Below, piece by piece: positions 19,479 through 28,661 of a DNA stretch of 64,000 nucleotides. The notes under the pieces are model-generated. The model saw only the letters and a program-made list of their open reading frames with translations, was not told where the DNA came from and did no database searches. Position numbers and translations under genes: made by a program. Within the stretch, counting starts at the first letter, position 1. Each line of letters starts with the position of its first letter. Source of the stretch: Stentor coeruleus (taxonomy: Eukaryota > Ciliophora > Heterotrichea > Heterotrichida > Stentoridae); assembly GCA_001970955.1 (NCBI GenBank), contig MPUH01000102.1:43386-107385 (forward strand), read 5' to 3'.

Positions 19479-20516
19479 ATGGACCCAACTAGCGAATCCA
19501 ATCAAGAAAACCTTGAAGAGATACCTCAAGGGCTTAAAACTCCATCTCGTGTCCAACAAAGCAATGAAAATCTTATATCCGAACTATCATTAAGCCCTGT
19601 AGTTCATATAAGCCTTAAAAACCCAACCAATGACCCTACGATGAAAAAATCAACTTCTCTTGGGCAAACTTATATTATAGAAAGCCTTAATGAAAGACAA
19701 TTGTTACTTGAAACAAAATTAACTAATAAGAGAATAGCATGTAAAGCTAATGCTATTGGGCAGATGAGACAGGCTCCTGAAATTAATAATGTGTCAAAAA
19801 AACTGGGAGAAGCTAAAAACAAAAGCACAATCCCTGTTTCGCTGATGAAAAGCGATAAAAATACATCAAAAATTGACCCGGATTATAATGATTCGCCAAT
19901 GATGCAGGGTATTATTAAGAAAAATATCCCAAGTAAAAGTGAGGATACGAAATCTCCCAGGCACAAAATGGGTAAAATTAATGAAGAAGCCAAAGAACCT
20001 GAAGTCAAAGTTGTAACCCGACCAAGCCTTGAAGAGGTTTTAGGTAGTCCATTACCTGTCGATATATTCAAGAACATAAAATCCCCAGGGACGAAATCAG
20101 AAAGTAAGCCTGAAGATCCAAATAAACCTTTAGTAGAAAGGTCGATGAACTGGAAAGCTAAAGTTGATAAGAAAAAAGCTCAGTGGCGACAGGAAAAAGA
20201 CAAGAAAATAATGCAAAGTTGCACTTTCAAACCACAACTCATTCCAAAACCTGACCCTTTAGCCAATAAAACCAACACCCAAACCCTTAATCAAAATGCA
20301 AAAACTAACAAAAAAGCTTTAAGTATGAAATCCTTAAGCCCAAGTGCATTTACAAAATATATCACAGATGTTGATTTATACCCTTGCGAATACTCCCAAC
20401 TTTCTCCAACAAATTTTACAATACGTCACAGTATAGGTTTTAATATCACAGATTTCATGGCCAAAGCTAAACCAATGGCTAACTACCAAAACTTTGATGA
20501 AGAACTTCGAGAGTAA
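19479..20516 (+). CDS. Disordered hypothetical protein with a Trp-basic motif
   Basis: The 345-residue product is largely disordered (Ser/Pro/Lys/Asn-rich, many SP and KSP-like sites). A conserved-looking block near 220-255, RSMNWKAKVDKKKAQWRQEK followed by a CTFKPQ segment, resembles a short motif common in ciliate coiled-coil or basal-body proteins, where a helix with Trp is followed by CTFxP. No enzyme domain is visible. The start is the first ATG after an A-rich leader. It is convergent with the next gene, with about 63 bp between stops. Confidence 0.65.
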   Translation: MDPTSESNQENLEEIPQGLKTPSRVQQSNENLISELSLSPVVHISLKNPTNDPTMKKSTSLGQTYIIESLNERQLLLETKLTNKRIACKANAIGQMRQAPEINNVSKKLGEAKNKSTIPVSLMKSDKNTSKIDPDYNDSPMMQGIIKKNIPSKSEDTKSPRHKMGKINEEAKEPEVKVVTRPSLEEVLGSPLPVDIFKNIKSPGTKSESKPEDPNKPLVERSMNWKAKVDKKKAQWRQEKDKKIMQSCTFKPQLIPKPDPLANKTNTQTLNQNAKTNKKALSMKSLSPSAFTKYITDVDLYPCEYSQLSPTNFTIRHSIGFNITDFMAKAKPMANYQNFDEELRE

Positions 20517-20579
20517 AACTAAATAACTTAGGTCAAAGAGCCTTATTTTTCATATTAAAATCTATAAAAATTCTCTAAT

Positions 20580-20969
20580 TTAATGCTTATGTATTGATGC
20601 ATGGGGCTTAAGTCTTTTAACTTTAACTTTAGTCCCTGGCCCGCATTCCTCACAATAAAAGTTCATTTCTGACTTTTTACTACATTTTTCTTGAGGACAT
20701 GCTTTGAAAAAAAAAGGCATTTTCCCTACATAGACACAAACTCTTGTTGGGATTTTCATATCATTTTCCATATCAACCTTACTACCTTTCTTTTTATCAT
20801 TACACACTTTAAGCCTATATATAAAATCTTCAATGTCAGAAGGATCAACAATTTCATAAATATCGCTCATTTCCTTTATCAAAGAACACAAAGTATCCAT
20901 TGTATGGCCAATATTAAGAACTTTTTCAATCCAAACATTCTCATTAGTAAACACATGAGCTAAATCCAT
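20580..20969 (-). CDS. Small hypothetical protein with C-terminal Cys cluster
   Basis: The first ATG in frame is at 20969-20967, giving about 129 residues (MDLAHVFTNENVW). The frame is open further upstream to about 21075 with a plausible sequence but no ATG, so an unseen first exon is possible. The C-terminus has CPQEKC and FYCEECG, which could bind one zinc, followed by a basic end with KRLKPHASIHKH. The middle is helical (HTMDTLCSLIKEMSDIYEIV). No family is recognised. It is divergent from the CCCH-Schlafen gene with about 96 bp between start codons. Confidence 0.5.
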   Translation of the reverse strand: MDLAHVFTNENVWIEKVLNIGHTMDTLCSLIKEMSDIYEIVDPSDIEDFIYRLKVCNDKKKGSKVDMENDMKIPTRVCVYVGKMPFFFKACPQEKCSKKSEMNFYCEECGPGTKVKVKRLKPHASIHKH

Positions 20970-21065
20970 ATTATATGGGGGCACTAGATATAAAAATTTT
21001 ATATATTCATTTTTATTTAACTGAAGAAAAAAATTTTTTTTTTCTGGATAAGAATTTGTAATATT

Positions 21066-22007
21066 ATGGAAAACTTAACAAGAGTTTATAAGACAAAACA
21101 ATGTAATAACATGATAAGGATGGGAAGTTGTCTACAAAGAAACACTTGTAATTATTACCATGATGAAACTGATAGAAGAAGATTATTGAATTTTGGTTAT
21201 GATGGGATTTTATGTTTAGAAGCTGTGATTAATGATTTTTGTTCTGACCAAAATTGCAAGTTTTGTAAGAATTATATTGAGTTTTTTTATCATCCACAGA
21301 ATTTTAAAGCTCTTGAATGCATGTATAAGAAAGCTAATCTTGACTGTAACAATCTTATGATTTGTCCTTTTTATCATTCCCCTGAAGAGAAAATACAGTA
21401 TTATATGCAGAGGGAGAATAATAAGGAAAATGCAGGGTTTGAGTCAGAGAATGAGATTAAACCAATTGAGATTAATGAAAGAAGACCTGAATTAGCGAGG
21501 ATTCCTTCAGAAAGGACGTATTATGTGTTAAAGGAAGAGCTTAAGAAATATGAGGATAGGAAAACAGAATTTAAGTCGTCAAAGAATATTTTTAGAATAC
21601 AAAACTCTGCGGATATTATCGCCCCATATGTGTCAGCATTTTTAAATACAGAAGGAGGGATACTATTTTATGGAATCAAAGATAATGGAGTTGTTGAAGG
21701 GATTTCTCTTTCACGTAAAGATCGGGATCAATTCACCTTAGCTCTTGATAATATATTTCAGAAATTTAACCCTCAGATAACACATGAAGACTATCAAATA
21801 ACTTTTAAGCAAGTTAAAGATAAGAATTACAAGGATATTAATGATTTGTATGTTATTGAATTTAGAGTTAATAAAGGAAAAAAGGATTCGGTATATTTTA
21901 CTCATAAAAACGAAACTTATATTCGGAGAGATGCAAGTGTGAGTTTATTAAAAGGACATGATTTACTGGAATTTTATACCAAAAAGCAAAGTAGTTTAGT
22001 TATTTAA
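21066..22007 (+). CDS. CCCH zinc-finger and Schlafen AlbA_2-domain fusion protein
   Basis: A 313-residue protein. Two canonical C-x8-C-x5-C-x3-H fingers are present: residues 13-33 (C in TKQC, then GSC, NTC, NYYH) and about 101-121 (C in LEC, LDC, MIC, PFYH). A Cys cluster with FFYHPQNFK lies between, an arrangement like Unkempt/plant TZF RNA-binding proteins. Residues about 172-305 form a Schlafen AlbA_2 domain: DRKTEFKSS (acidic pair), AFLNTEGGILFYGIKDNGVV, then YVIEFRVNKG and YIRRDASVSLL. AlbA_2 in Schlafens binds nucleic acid and in some members cleaves tRNA/rRNA. The fusion suggests RNA-targeted binding or cleavage; that role is inferred. Confidence 0.85.
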   Translation: MENLTRVYKTKQCNNMIRMGSCLQRNTCNYYHDETDRRRLLNFGYDGILCLEAVINDFCSDQNCKFCKNYIEFFYHPQNFKALECMYKKANLDCNNLMICPFYHSPEEKIQYYMQRENNKENAGFESENEIKPIEINERRPELARIPSERTYYVLKEELKKYEDRKTEFKSSKNIFRIQNSADIIAPYVSAFLNTEGGILFYGIKDNGVVEGISLSRKDRDQFTLALDNIFQKFNPQITHEDYQITFKQVKDKNYKDINDLYVIEFRVNKGKKDSVYFTHKNETYIRRDASVSLLKGHDLLEFYTKKQSSLVI

Positions 22008-22678
22008 GCATAGTTTAGTTTTATAGGTTTATATTTTATTAATGCTTTTGATGAGAGTCTTGAAAATTTTAGATTTAGTGGGTAATTATATGAAGGTAAT
22101 AATTTTTTTTTGGATGTTTGAGTTGAAATTTATGTAAAAAAAAGAGGANTTTTGATGAGAGTCTTGAAAATTTTAGATTTAGTGGGTAATTATATGAAGG
22201 TAGTTGTTTTGATCTTCATATATTTTCCTCATTTGGATTTTATCACAATTCCAGTTTTAAACTCATACTATAAACAAAAATTCTATCATATTTCCAAACT
22301 GAAAATTTTACTAACCAAAAAATCCTATTATATTACCCTAATCAAAATAAAAATAAAACATTCATAATAATCTTAATTCAATAATCATCATTTTAAATAA
22401 TCATAGCATTACTTTTACTAATTTCACTTTATATTATCCATCAAAGCATATTCTATTCTATATTTCATCATATAATTGAGCATTATATCATAATTCATAA
22501 TATAAAAATCTATAGTCTTCATCACCAAAGCCAAAAATATCCTTTACCCAATAAAGTTTATTAAAATCTATACACTTTTTTATTTATATCAGTCAAAACT
22601 GTTTAAGCTAAAATACCTATTTTTACTTCTTTCTTTATAATCAATAGCTTTTTTTATTTTTTTTGCCTTAAATTTTTG
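22008..22678. other. Intergenic with an N join and duplicated flank
   Basis: This spacer holds N 22149 and a 53-bp direct repeat at 22046-22098 and 22150-22202 (starting TTTTGATGAGAGTC). After about 22240 it turns A/C-rich. No gene is seen. Confidence 0.6.
22046..22202. repeat. 53-bp direct repeat beside N 22149
   Basis: 22046-22098 and 22150-22202 are identical. The right copy starts immediately after the N, and the left copy is followed by about 50 unique bases before the N. It is best read as two overlapping contig ends placed side by side. Confidence 0.7.
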
Positions 22679-22876
22679 ATGAAAAATAAGCTACTCTTGG
22701 TTAAATTAAGGTTTTTCCATGAACCCCCCAATAATTTTATTAGCCAAAACATCATAAAACATGCCCAACAATATGCTTTAAAAACTTGTAAAGTCTTCAA
22801 GCCCAAGAATAATTTGAGGCAATTCGAGAAATTAGATCCAAAGTCCAAAATCAGGAATATAAATAGGAATGATTAG
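22679..22876 (+). CDS. Short hypothetical ORF (doubtful)
   Basis: An ATG-started frame of 65 codons encodes a basic product with balanced composition (NNFISQNIIKHAQQYALKTC, then KVFKPKNNLRQFEKLD). No domain is recognised. It lies just upstream of another short ORF in a different frame, and no 15-16-nt intron that would join them was found. It could be a small gene, a remnant or chance. Confidence 0.3.
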   Translation: MKNKLLLVKLRFFHEPPNNFISQNIIKHAQQYALKTCKVFKPKNNLRQFEKLDPKSKIRNINRND

Positions 22877-23001
22877 AGTTTTATGAGAATTATAGTATGT
22901 CTGAACATATGATAAAAACTTGAAGCTCTCTCTGATTAGTTTGTATTATAAGCTCGCCATATGTACCACAGGGCTATTCTTGGCGATAAATATATTATTG
23001 T

Positions 23002-23382
23002 ATGCAGGAAGAAAAAGATAAAATCAATCGCAAATCCAAAAAAATTGTTGATGATAACTTTGAGTGCTATTTAGCTCAAGAAAAAATAACTGTAGATCTG
23101 TCGAAAAGCATCTCAAAAAGGCTCTCGAAATCGATTTTTGAAAGAGTTGAAAAATTTAAAGTAAATTGCGAGATTGATTGGGATCTTGTAATGGCTGAAT
23201 TTGAAGTCAACTCAGAAGAATATTTAAAAGTAAAAAAAAAAATCAGTAATCATTACTATTATAAGAAAGCATCAGCCAAGAAAAAAAAAATTCTTAGAGA
23301 ACGATCTGTAAGAAATGTAAAAACAAGGGGTATCTTCTACAACTGGTACAAAAGTAGCTCTAATGTTTCTGATCTTAAATAG
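23002..23382 (+). CDS. Small basic hypothetical protein
   Basis: The 126-residue product is rich in Lys and helical. The segment IDWDLVMAEFEVNSEEYLKV (about 72-91), with a Trp followed by helix and then KKKISNHYYYKK, loosely resembles a Myb/SANT or helix-turn-helix unit, but not enough to call. It ends in TAG. Composition and codon use look coding. It is the last gene before a 1.7-kb gene-poor stretch. Confidence 0.5.
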   Translation: MQEEKDKINRKSKKIVDDNFECYLAQEKITVDLSKSISKRLSKSIFERVEKFKVNCEIDWDLVMAEFEVNSEEYLKVKKKISNHYYYKKASAKKKKILRERSVRNVKTRGIFYNWYKSSSNVSDLK

Positions 23383-25122
23383 TTATATTTATTTATTATA
23401 TAAGAAATTAAACCATATTCTCAATTTTATCATAGAATTAGTATTTCAGCATTTTCTCCACTTATTTTGTAGCCATTTCTACAAATCGTATTTCAAACAT
23501 CGTCTATCTACTTATTAATACAATTGTTTCATAATAGATTTTGTATATAAATATATTTACTACAACTTATGATTATACAACTACTTAATAAGATTTTTTT
23601 CTCTTGTTACGCACATATTTTCGCTTTTCTAATCATTTTAAGCAATTCTTGTTAGCATTATTTTTTTTAAATTGTTTCTAATTATATCGTATTTTTATAC
23701 TTATAATATCAAATGTTTTAAATTCTTTTAAATAACTGTCTATATTCGGTATATCATTTTGGCCTTTATTCTCAAAAATTCTTAATTCAATTTTCTAATT
23801 TTTCGGAATGATTTTTTTAGTTTTTTTAAGTCGGTCTTACATATAAATTTTGTATTCCTTTCTTTGAGAATCCTTCTTATGTTAATATATAAAGGCTTTT
23901 ATGATCATCTTGAGAATTTTTTAATGTTTTTAATTATCATTACTTCTTTGATAAGCATTTAGGTCAAAAAAAAAAAAAAACATCAGAGACTAAGTTTGAA
24001 AATGTTGGTGATTTAAAATTTGAATGCTTGTGTTTATTTAAGAACTATTTTTGTTTCTGAATGACTTGATGAATTAATTATGGAATCATTAACCCTTGTG
24101 TTTTTATGTTTTAAAGCAAAGTTTTTTGGTTTTTCTATTGGAGGATGTTAAAGGAAGTTGGCTAGTAAGGAAAAATTGATTAGCTTAGCCTTGTCAAAAT
24201 ATTATTTGGAAATTATATCATGCTTGTATTGAATATGGAAGATGAGATATATAGGATGATAATAAAAAGGAGGTTAAGATTATGAAATTTGGAATTATTG
24301 AGGATTTATTATAAAATTTTAATGATACTTCCTGTATAGATTGTAAGTGTTTTATAAGAGGAATTCATGTTTTATAAGGGAAAATACAAGTTTTATAAGA
24401 GGGAATTTGTGTTATAAAATTATTATTGGCTGAATATTGTTTTTATTGAAAATTTCTAAGTTTAAGCTTGAATATTACCTGATTGAATAATAGTATAAAT
24501 AATATAAAAATAATATGTAACTTTATAAAGTTTTATGGTTTAAAAAAAATCAAAGATTAGATGTTTTAATGTATACAAATTTATTACATTTATTAATATA
24601 TGCTTGCAAAATTTTATTTTTAAAACAGTTTTTAAGTTTGGCAAATAATTTATTAGATTATAATTCCAACAAGTATTTATATAACAACAATTAAAAAGAT
24701 TTATAAGATATTGAAAAAAATTATCTTCTGACAAATACTAAGTATTATTTATAAAATAAACAATTAAAGAAATTCAATTCAAAGCTAATAATCTCTACCC
24801 ATATTCATATTTACCTTAATTTCTTTCTTATATAAATATAATAATATTCTTATATAATTAACACAAAATAAATACAATAGTTTAACCAATATCTAATTTA
24901 TATCCTATCAATAACATTTTTCCTTAAAAATCATATCTTTATAAAAATTCTATGATTCTTGATACATTTTCCATAATACCCAATCCTTTAATCTTTTATC
25001 ACATTCTAATATTTATCATTCAAATAATTTCCAAAATCCTAAAATATTTACGGAACTTATAAATTTTTACTCAAACCTTTTAAAACTAAATAATTACTAA
25101 AATAATATGAAATAAACTATGA
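23383..25122. other. Gene-poor 1.7-kb stretch
   Basis: This is the longest gene-free stretch in the window. It contains an A-run of about 17 near 23967 and three to four imperfect copies of a GTTTTATAAGAGG unit at 24349-24420. 24100-24420 is G/T-rich, and 24740-25122 is A/C-rich as in the 3' flank of the minus-strand gene that follows. A 64-codon minus frame at 24540-24734 is low-complexity and rejected. Confidence 0.5.
24349..24420. repeat. Imperfect short tandem repeat, about 20-21-nt unit
   Basis: Units start near 24349, 24369, 24390 and 24411. The shared core is GTTTTATAAG followed by AGG/GGG and an A/T-rich tail. The fourth copy is degenerate. It may be a simple intergenic repeat. Confidence 0.45.
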
Positions 25123-25701
25123 TTAGTTAAAGTTGATATCCTGCACAGATTTATTTGAAAGAACAACCCTAGACTTTAATAGAAAATCAATCAGAAGGTC
25201 AGGGTATTTTTCTATTACAACAGAATAAGGTATAGTCCCAACATTTTTTATTTCTTTACTGCAGTTAAATAGAACAGAAAACATAAGAGAATCTATTCCA
25301 TGAACCCCAATAATTTTTACAGGTCTATCAATCAAATAATTCCCCTTTTTATAAACCTCACATATTCTTCTAAGAAAAGAATCTAATTTTGACTTGCTAC
25401 TTTCTTTATCATTTTTTGGTTTTATAATTTTTTCTTTTTCTATTTTCTTTTCAACATTCTTAGTACTTGGCAAAGTTTGAGGTTTACTTAAAGGTATATT
25501 TTGACCTTTAGAGAATCCTCTTATTTTCTGCTTAGTATCTTCTGGTAGGTTTTCTAAAGGAATATATAAAGGTTTTGGGTAACCTTTGGCAGATAGGCAA
25601 CAGACATATTGTCGTAATGTTTTATTGTAATCTATTTTTTTGAATATGAAAAGTTCTTCAGTCTCTCTTTTCAGTCTCTTTAAAGGTAGATTTGTGTCCA
25701 T
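25123..25701 (-). CDS. HP1-like protein with a C-terminal chromo-shadow domain
   Basis: A 192-residue protein. Residues about 122-182 read like a chromo-shadow domain: RPVKIIGVHGIDSLMFSVLF matches the family pattern P-x-K-I-I-G...G-x-L-M-F, followed by IPYSVVIEKYPDLLIDFLL in place of the usual KCPQVVIxFYExRL. A basic linker (about 60-110) precedes it. The N-terminal 15-55 (LFIFKKIDYNKTLRQYVCC) could be a very divergent chromodomain but lacks the usual aromatic cage pattern. HP1 proteins bind methylated histone H3 and dimerise through the shadow domain; in ciliates relatives act in heterochromatin and DNA elimination. The function here is inferred. Confidence 0.6.
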   Translation of the reverse strand: MDTNLPLKRLKRETEELFIFKKIDYNKTLRQYVCCLSAKGYPKPLYIPLENLPEDTKQKIRGFSKGQNIPLSKPQTLPSTKNVEKKIEKEKIIKPKNDKESSKSKLDSFLRRICEVYKKGNYLIDRPVKIIGVHGIDSLMFSVLFNCSKEIKNVGTIPYSVVIEKYPDLLIDFLLKSRVVLSNKSVQDINFN

Positions 25702-25839
25702 GAAATTTGATTATAGGGGGGGGGTATTTGGACTTGATATAAATGTATTTACAATTTTTTGATGAATAGTTTAAAGGTTTTACGCTTGAATTTATGTCAT
25801 TATTTCCATAAAAACAAAAGTAAAAAATAACATGAAATA

Positions 25840-26514
25840 ATGTCCGAGCTACAGGTTATCCTAGAAGAAGACTCAGGGTTAATAAAAAATCTAGAAAAAA
25901 AAGAAATAACATCAATAAATCCTAGCCCCATACATCCAAATCCCAACTTCAACATCTTTCAAAATATAATTCCCCATAGCAACCCAAAGGAAGTTTTCAA
26001 TACTGAAAATTCTCAAGATGCAGAACTCGAAAAAATCAAAGATATCACTAAAGTCTTAGAAAAAAACATAAAAACTGATTTAAAATACCATAAAGAAATC
26101 TCAGCTAATTATTTAGAATCAAATAAATCCATAAATAACACTATCAAAAAATTCTCAAATGAATTAGATGAAGCCAAAACCGCAGCATATAATGCATTTG
26201 TCCAATCATGTCAAAATTGTCAAGAAATCCAAAGTATAAGACAAAGTTTACATAGTAAAAACACAAAATCTCATGAAGAACTGTTTTTTAAAGAAAATTG
26301 TATTGAAGTGGTTAATGAAGAAGTACTTGAAACATTGAAATCTGAAGTTAATACAATGCATGAAAGGTTGTATTCGAAGGAACTTATGATTGAAGAAAAG
26401 GAAAAAGAAAATGATGAATTGAGACTTTATATTGATAAATGCCATGAGATAAAAGGTATGACAATTGAAGAGAATGAAAGGAGGATTGGTTGTGGGAATT
26501 GTATAATCAGTTAA
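25840..26514 (+). CDS. Coiled-coil protein with C-terminal CaaX box
   Basis: The 224-residue product has a disordered N-terminus (about 1-60) and coiled coil from about 60 to 215 with heptad-like Glu/Lys/Leu. It ends GCGNCIIS. The final CIIS fits a CaaX prenylation box (Ser at X favours farnesyl), and a second Cys three residues earlier could be palmitoylated. A peripheral membrane or vesicle-tether protein is plausible but inferred. It is divergent from the HP1-like gene, with 138 bp between them. Confidence 0.7.
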   Translation: MSELQVILEEDSGLIKNLEKKEITSINPSPIHPNPNFNIFQNIIPHSNPKEVFNTENSQDAELEKIKDITKVLEKNIKTDLKYHKEISANYLESNKSINNTIKKFSNELDEAKTAAYNAFVQSCQNCQEIQSIRQSLHSKNTKSHEELFFKENCIEVVNEEVLETLKSEVNTMHERLYSKELMIEEKEKENDELRLYIDKCHEIKGMTIEENERRIGCGNCIIS

Positions 26515-27063
26515 TGTTTATTTCAATTTAAAGTATTTAGGTTTATAGTAAAATATTATAAGTTGTTTTAAAAAAAGTTTTTGGATAGGAATTATTATTA
26601 TTTGTAGTTTTTGATAAAGTTTTGTAACAAGAAAAATATTTGATTTTGTATGAGAATTTAACTAATAATTGGATAATGTATTGGTTTTTTGTTAATAGTT
26701 GCATTAATTACAAATTTTATTTACCCCTTAAATCATAATTGGATAATGTATTGGTTTTTTGTTAATAGTTGCATTAATTACAAATTTTATTTACCCCTTA
26801 AATCATCCTAAAAACCATCATAATTCAAATTCTAAATCCTTCAAAACCAACCTCCAAAACTTCTATTCCAATAAAATTCTACCATTACACCAAATACATA
26901 CTAAAAAAACACTTATTAAAACCTTAACTCTTATCAAAACCATATCTTAAAAAACAACACCCAAAGCCAAAACCAATAAAATTCTAATTTACCCAAAATC
27001 AAATCAAAATTTCTCATCAAAACTCTCAATCGATAAGCCCGAAATTGCCCTCATTCTAAAAAA
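26515..27063. other. Intergenic with a 70-bp tandem duplication
   Basis: The left part is G/T-rich (3' flank of the CaaX gene) and the right part A/C-rich (5' flank of the next gene). The 72-base segment at 26665-26736 recurs at 26735-26806 with no N between. A 63-codon frame over the second half is low-complexity and rejected. Confidence 0.55.
26665..26806. repeat. Tandem direct repeat, period 70
   Basis: 26665-26736 and 26735-26806 are identical (begin ATAATTGGATAATGTATTGG, end AAATCAT). There is no N here, but the copies resemble the duplicated contig ends seen at N sites, so either a recent tandem duplication or an assembly duplication is possible. Confidence 0.7.
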
Positions 27064-27981
27064 ATGGAAGAAAAGCTAAACACTTTAAATCGTGATGAAA
27101 ATACCCATTCTTATGATGAAAGTCAAAGTCTCAAAGACCGAAAACCATACAGCCAAGATTATGAAAGGCAAGAATCCCCAGAAGCCGTAAACATTTCAGT
27201 GGGCGGGTCTTTTGACCATAAGGAATCCCAATCAACCCGGAATATTGTAATTTCAGATACTCAAGACAAAAATCCTTCATCATTAGCCTGTTCATCTCCA
27301 ACTTCAGTCCCTACTATTGAAAAAAAAGACCAATCTTATACAAGATTTTCTCCAAGAAACTCTGATAAAACAGATCCCCCAGCTATGAAATCAAGTGAAG
27401 AAAACGAAATAAAAGATTATAAAGGAGTATCTGCTAAAGTTACTAAACCAGGGGGTAATTATAGAAAGTCTGATTCAGCTGGGAAATATATTAGAGATTC
27501 TCCTGGGAACTTTAGAAGAGCTGAAGGAAAAAGAGAATCTCCAAGATATGCTGAACCTGTACGAAAGCATTCGTCTAGAGATAATTTCTGTGATGGGGGA
27601 TATAGAAAAGAGTCACCTTCTTTGAAAGGGGAAGGGAAAAAAATTTCTGCAGACTTAGGGAGTGGAAATGCACAAGACAGAGGTTCATCTGCTGATAGGA
27701 GGGGACAAATGCAAAAAGTGCCTAATTCGCCGATGAAAGACCCGATACAAAAAGTTAGTGAGTATTATAAAGATTCACCTACTGTTAGGCCAATGCCAAA
27801 ACCACGTAATATAGAATTGGGTAGAGACTCACCGAAACGATCGAATATGGAAGAAGCGAGCAAAACTTTCCCTAATACTTTCGAGAATATTTTAAAATAT
27901 TATTCTCAAAATGAACCAAAGTCGGCAAGTCAAATAAATACAATTACCAAACCCCCAGTACGTAGGACTAAACCTTATTAA
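27064..27981 (+). CDS. Disordered hypothetical protein rich in Ser-Pro sites
   Basis: The 305-residue product is intrinsically disordered, rich in Ser, Lys, Asp, Arg and Pro, with repeated short SP motifs (RDSPGNFRR, RESPRYAEP, KESPSLKGE, KDSPTVRPM, RDSPKRSNM). These recur about every 20-40 residues and look like proline-directed kinase sites in an (R/K)(D/E)SP context. There is one possible folded helix near the end (FENILKYYSQN). No known domain is present. The frame is confidently coding because codon use and composition match its neighbours. Confidence 0.65.
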   Translation: MEEKLNTLNRDENTHSYDESQSLKDRKPYSQDYERQESPEAVNISVGGSFDHKESQSTRNIVISDTQDKNPSSLACSSPTSVPTIEKKDQSYTRFSPRNSDKTDPPAMKSSEENEIKDYKGVSAKVTKPGGNYRKSDSAGKYIRDSPGNFRRAEGKRESPRYAEPVRKHSSRDNFCDGGYRKESPSLKGEGKKISADLGSGNAQDRGSSADRRGQMQKVPNSPMKDPIQKVSEYYKDSPTVRPMPKPRNIELGRDSPKRSNMEEASKTFPNTFENILKYYSQNEPKSASQINTITKPPVRRTKPY

Positions 27982-28661
27982 GTAATTAGCAGTTTACAAT
28001 AAATGTTTTGGGAAAAGATGTGAGAAAATGGGGCTTTTTATTAAAGGTTAGGATATGTTTTAGTAGGATTTTGAAGAAATATTCAAATGAATTTCATGAT
28101 TAAAGTAAGAGAATAAGAGGAATTTTTAGTTTAAAAAATTTTGAAGAGAAAATGAATACACAGAAAACTTTAAAATTGCTTGAAGGACTGAGAAAACTTT
28201 ATGGGTTTTTGAATTGGAAGAAATTAACTTGTCTATTAAGCGTAAAATTGATAATATTGAAGATGTGGAAGCTGTAATAAAAAGAATCGTTCAAGTTATT
28301 TTAGCAAATTTGATGAATTGGGTGGTGGATGAGGATATGAATAACTCAATTAGAGTTTAAATAATATTAGGTATTTTGAGAAAATGATTCAGAGAATTGG
28401 AAAAAGGTTTTTTAAAGGGAAGAAACATAAGTCAGAAAAGAAGCTAGGGTTGAATAAAATAAAAGTATTGAAAAATCTTGATAAAATGAAGAAAGATATG
28501 ATAATAAATATTAATCCATCTCTAAAATTTTAATCAAAAACATAATCAAACCTATAACTTCAATCTAAAACCATTATCTAAGTAAAAAAAAACACACAAC
28601 ATCATTTCTTTCCTATAAATAATTTTATAATTTATAAGTTTTTTCAATTATATGGATATAA
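27982..28661. other. Intergenic with coding-like remnants
   Basis: The stretch is purine-rich. A frame at 28184-28360 (no ATG) reads ELEEINLSIKRKIDNIED and onward, and a second from ATG 28384 reads MIQRIGKRFFKGKKHKSEKK. They lie in different frames and no GTA..AG intron of normal size joins them. They may be a broken gene or chance in purine-rich sequence. Confidence 0.35.

Noticed and set aside
22152-22367. 71-codon plus-strand frame starting in the duplicated flank of N 22149
   Set aside because: Begins within an assembly duplicate and ends in Lys/Ile/Tyr-rich low-complexity sequence.
24540-24734. 64-codon minus-strand frame
   Set aside because: Asn/Ile/Leu/Tyr-rich, in gene-poor DNA, no homology features.
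26759-26950. 63-codon plus-strand frame
   Set aside because: Overlaps the second copy of a duplicated segment and is Thr/Lys/Asn low complexity; base composition matches spacer.
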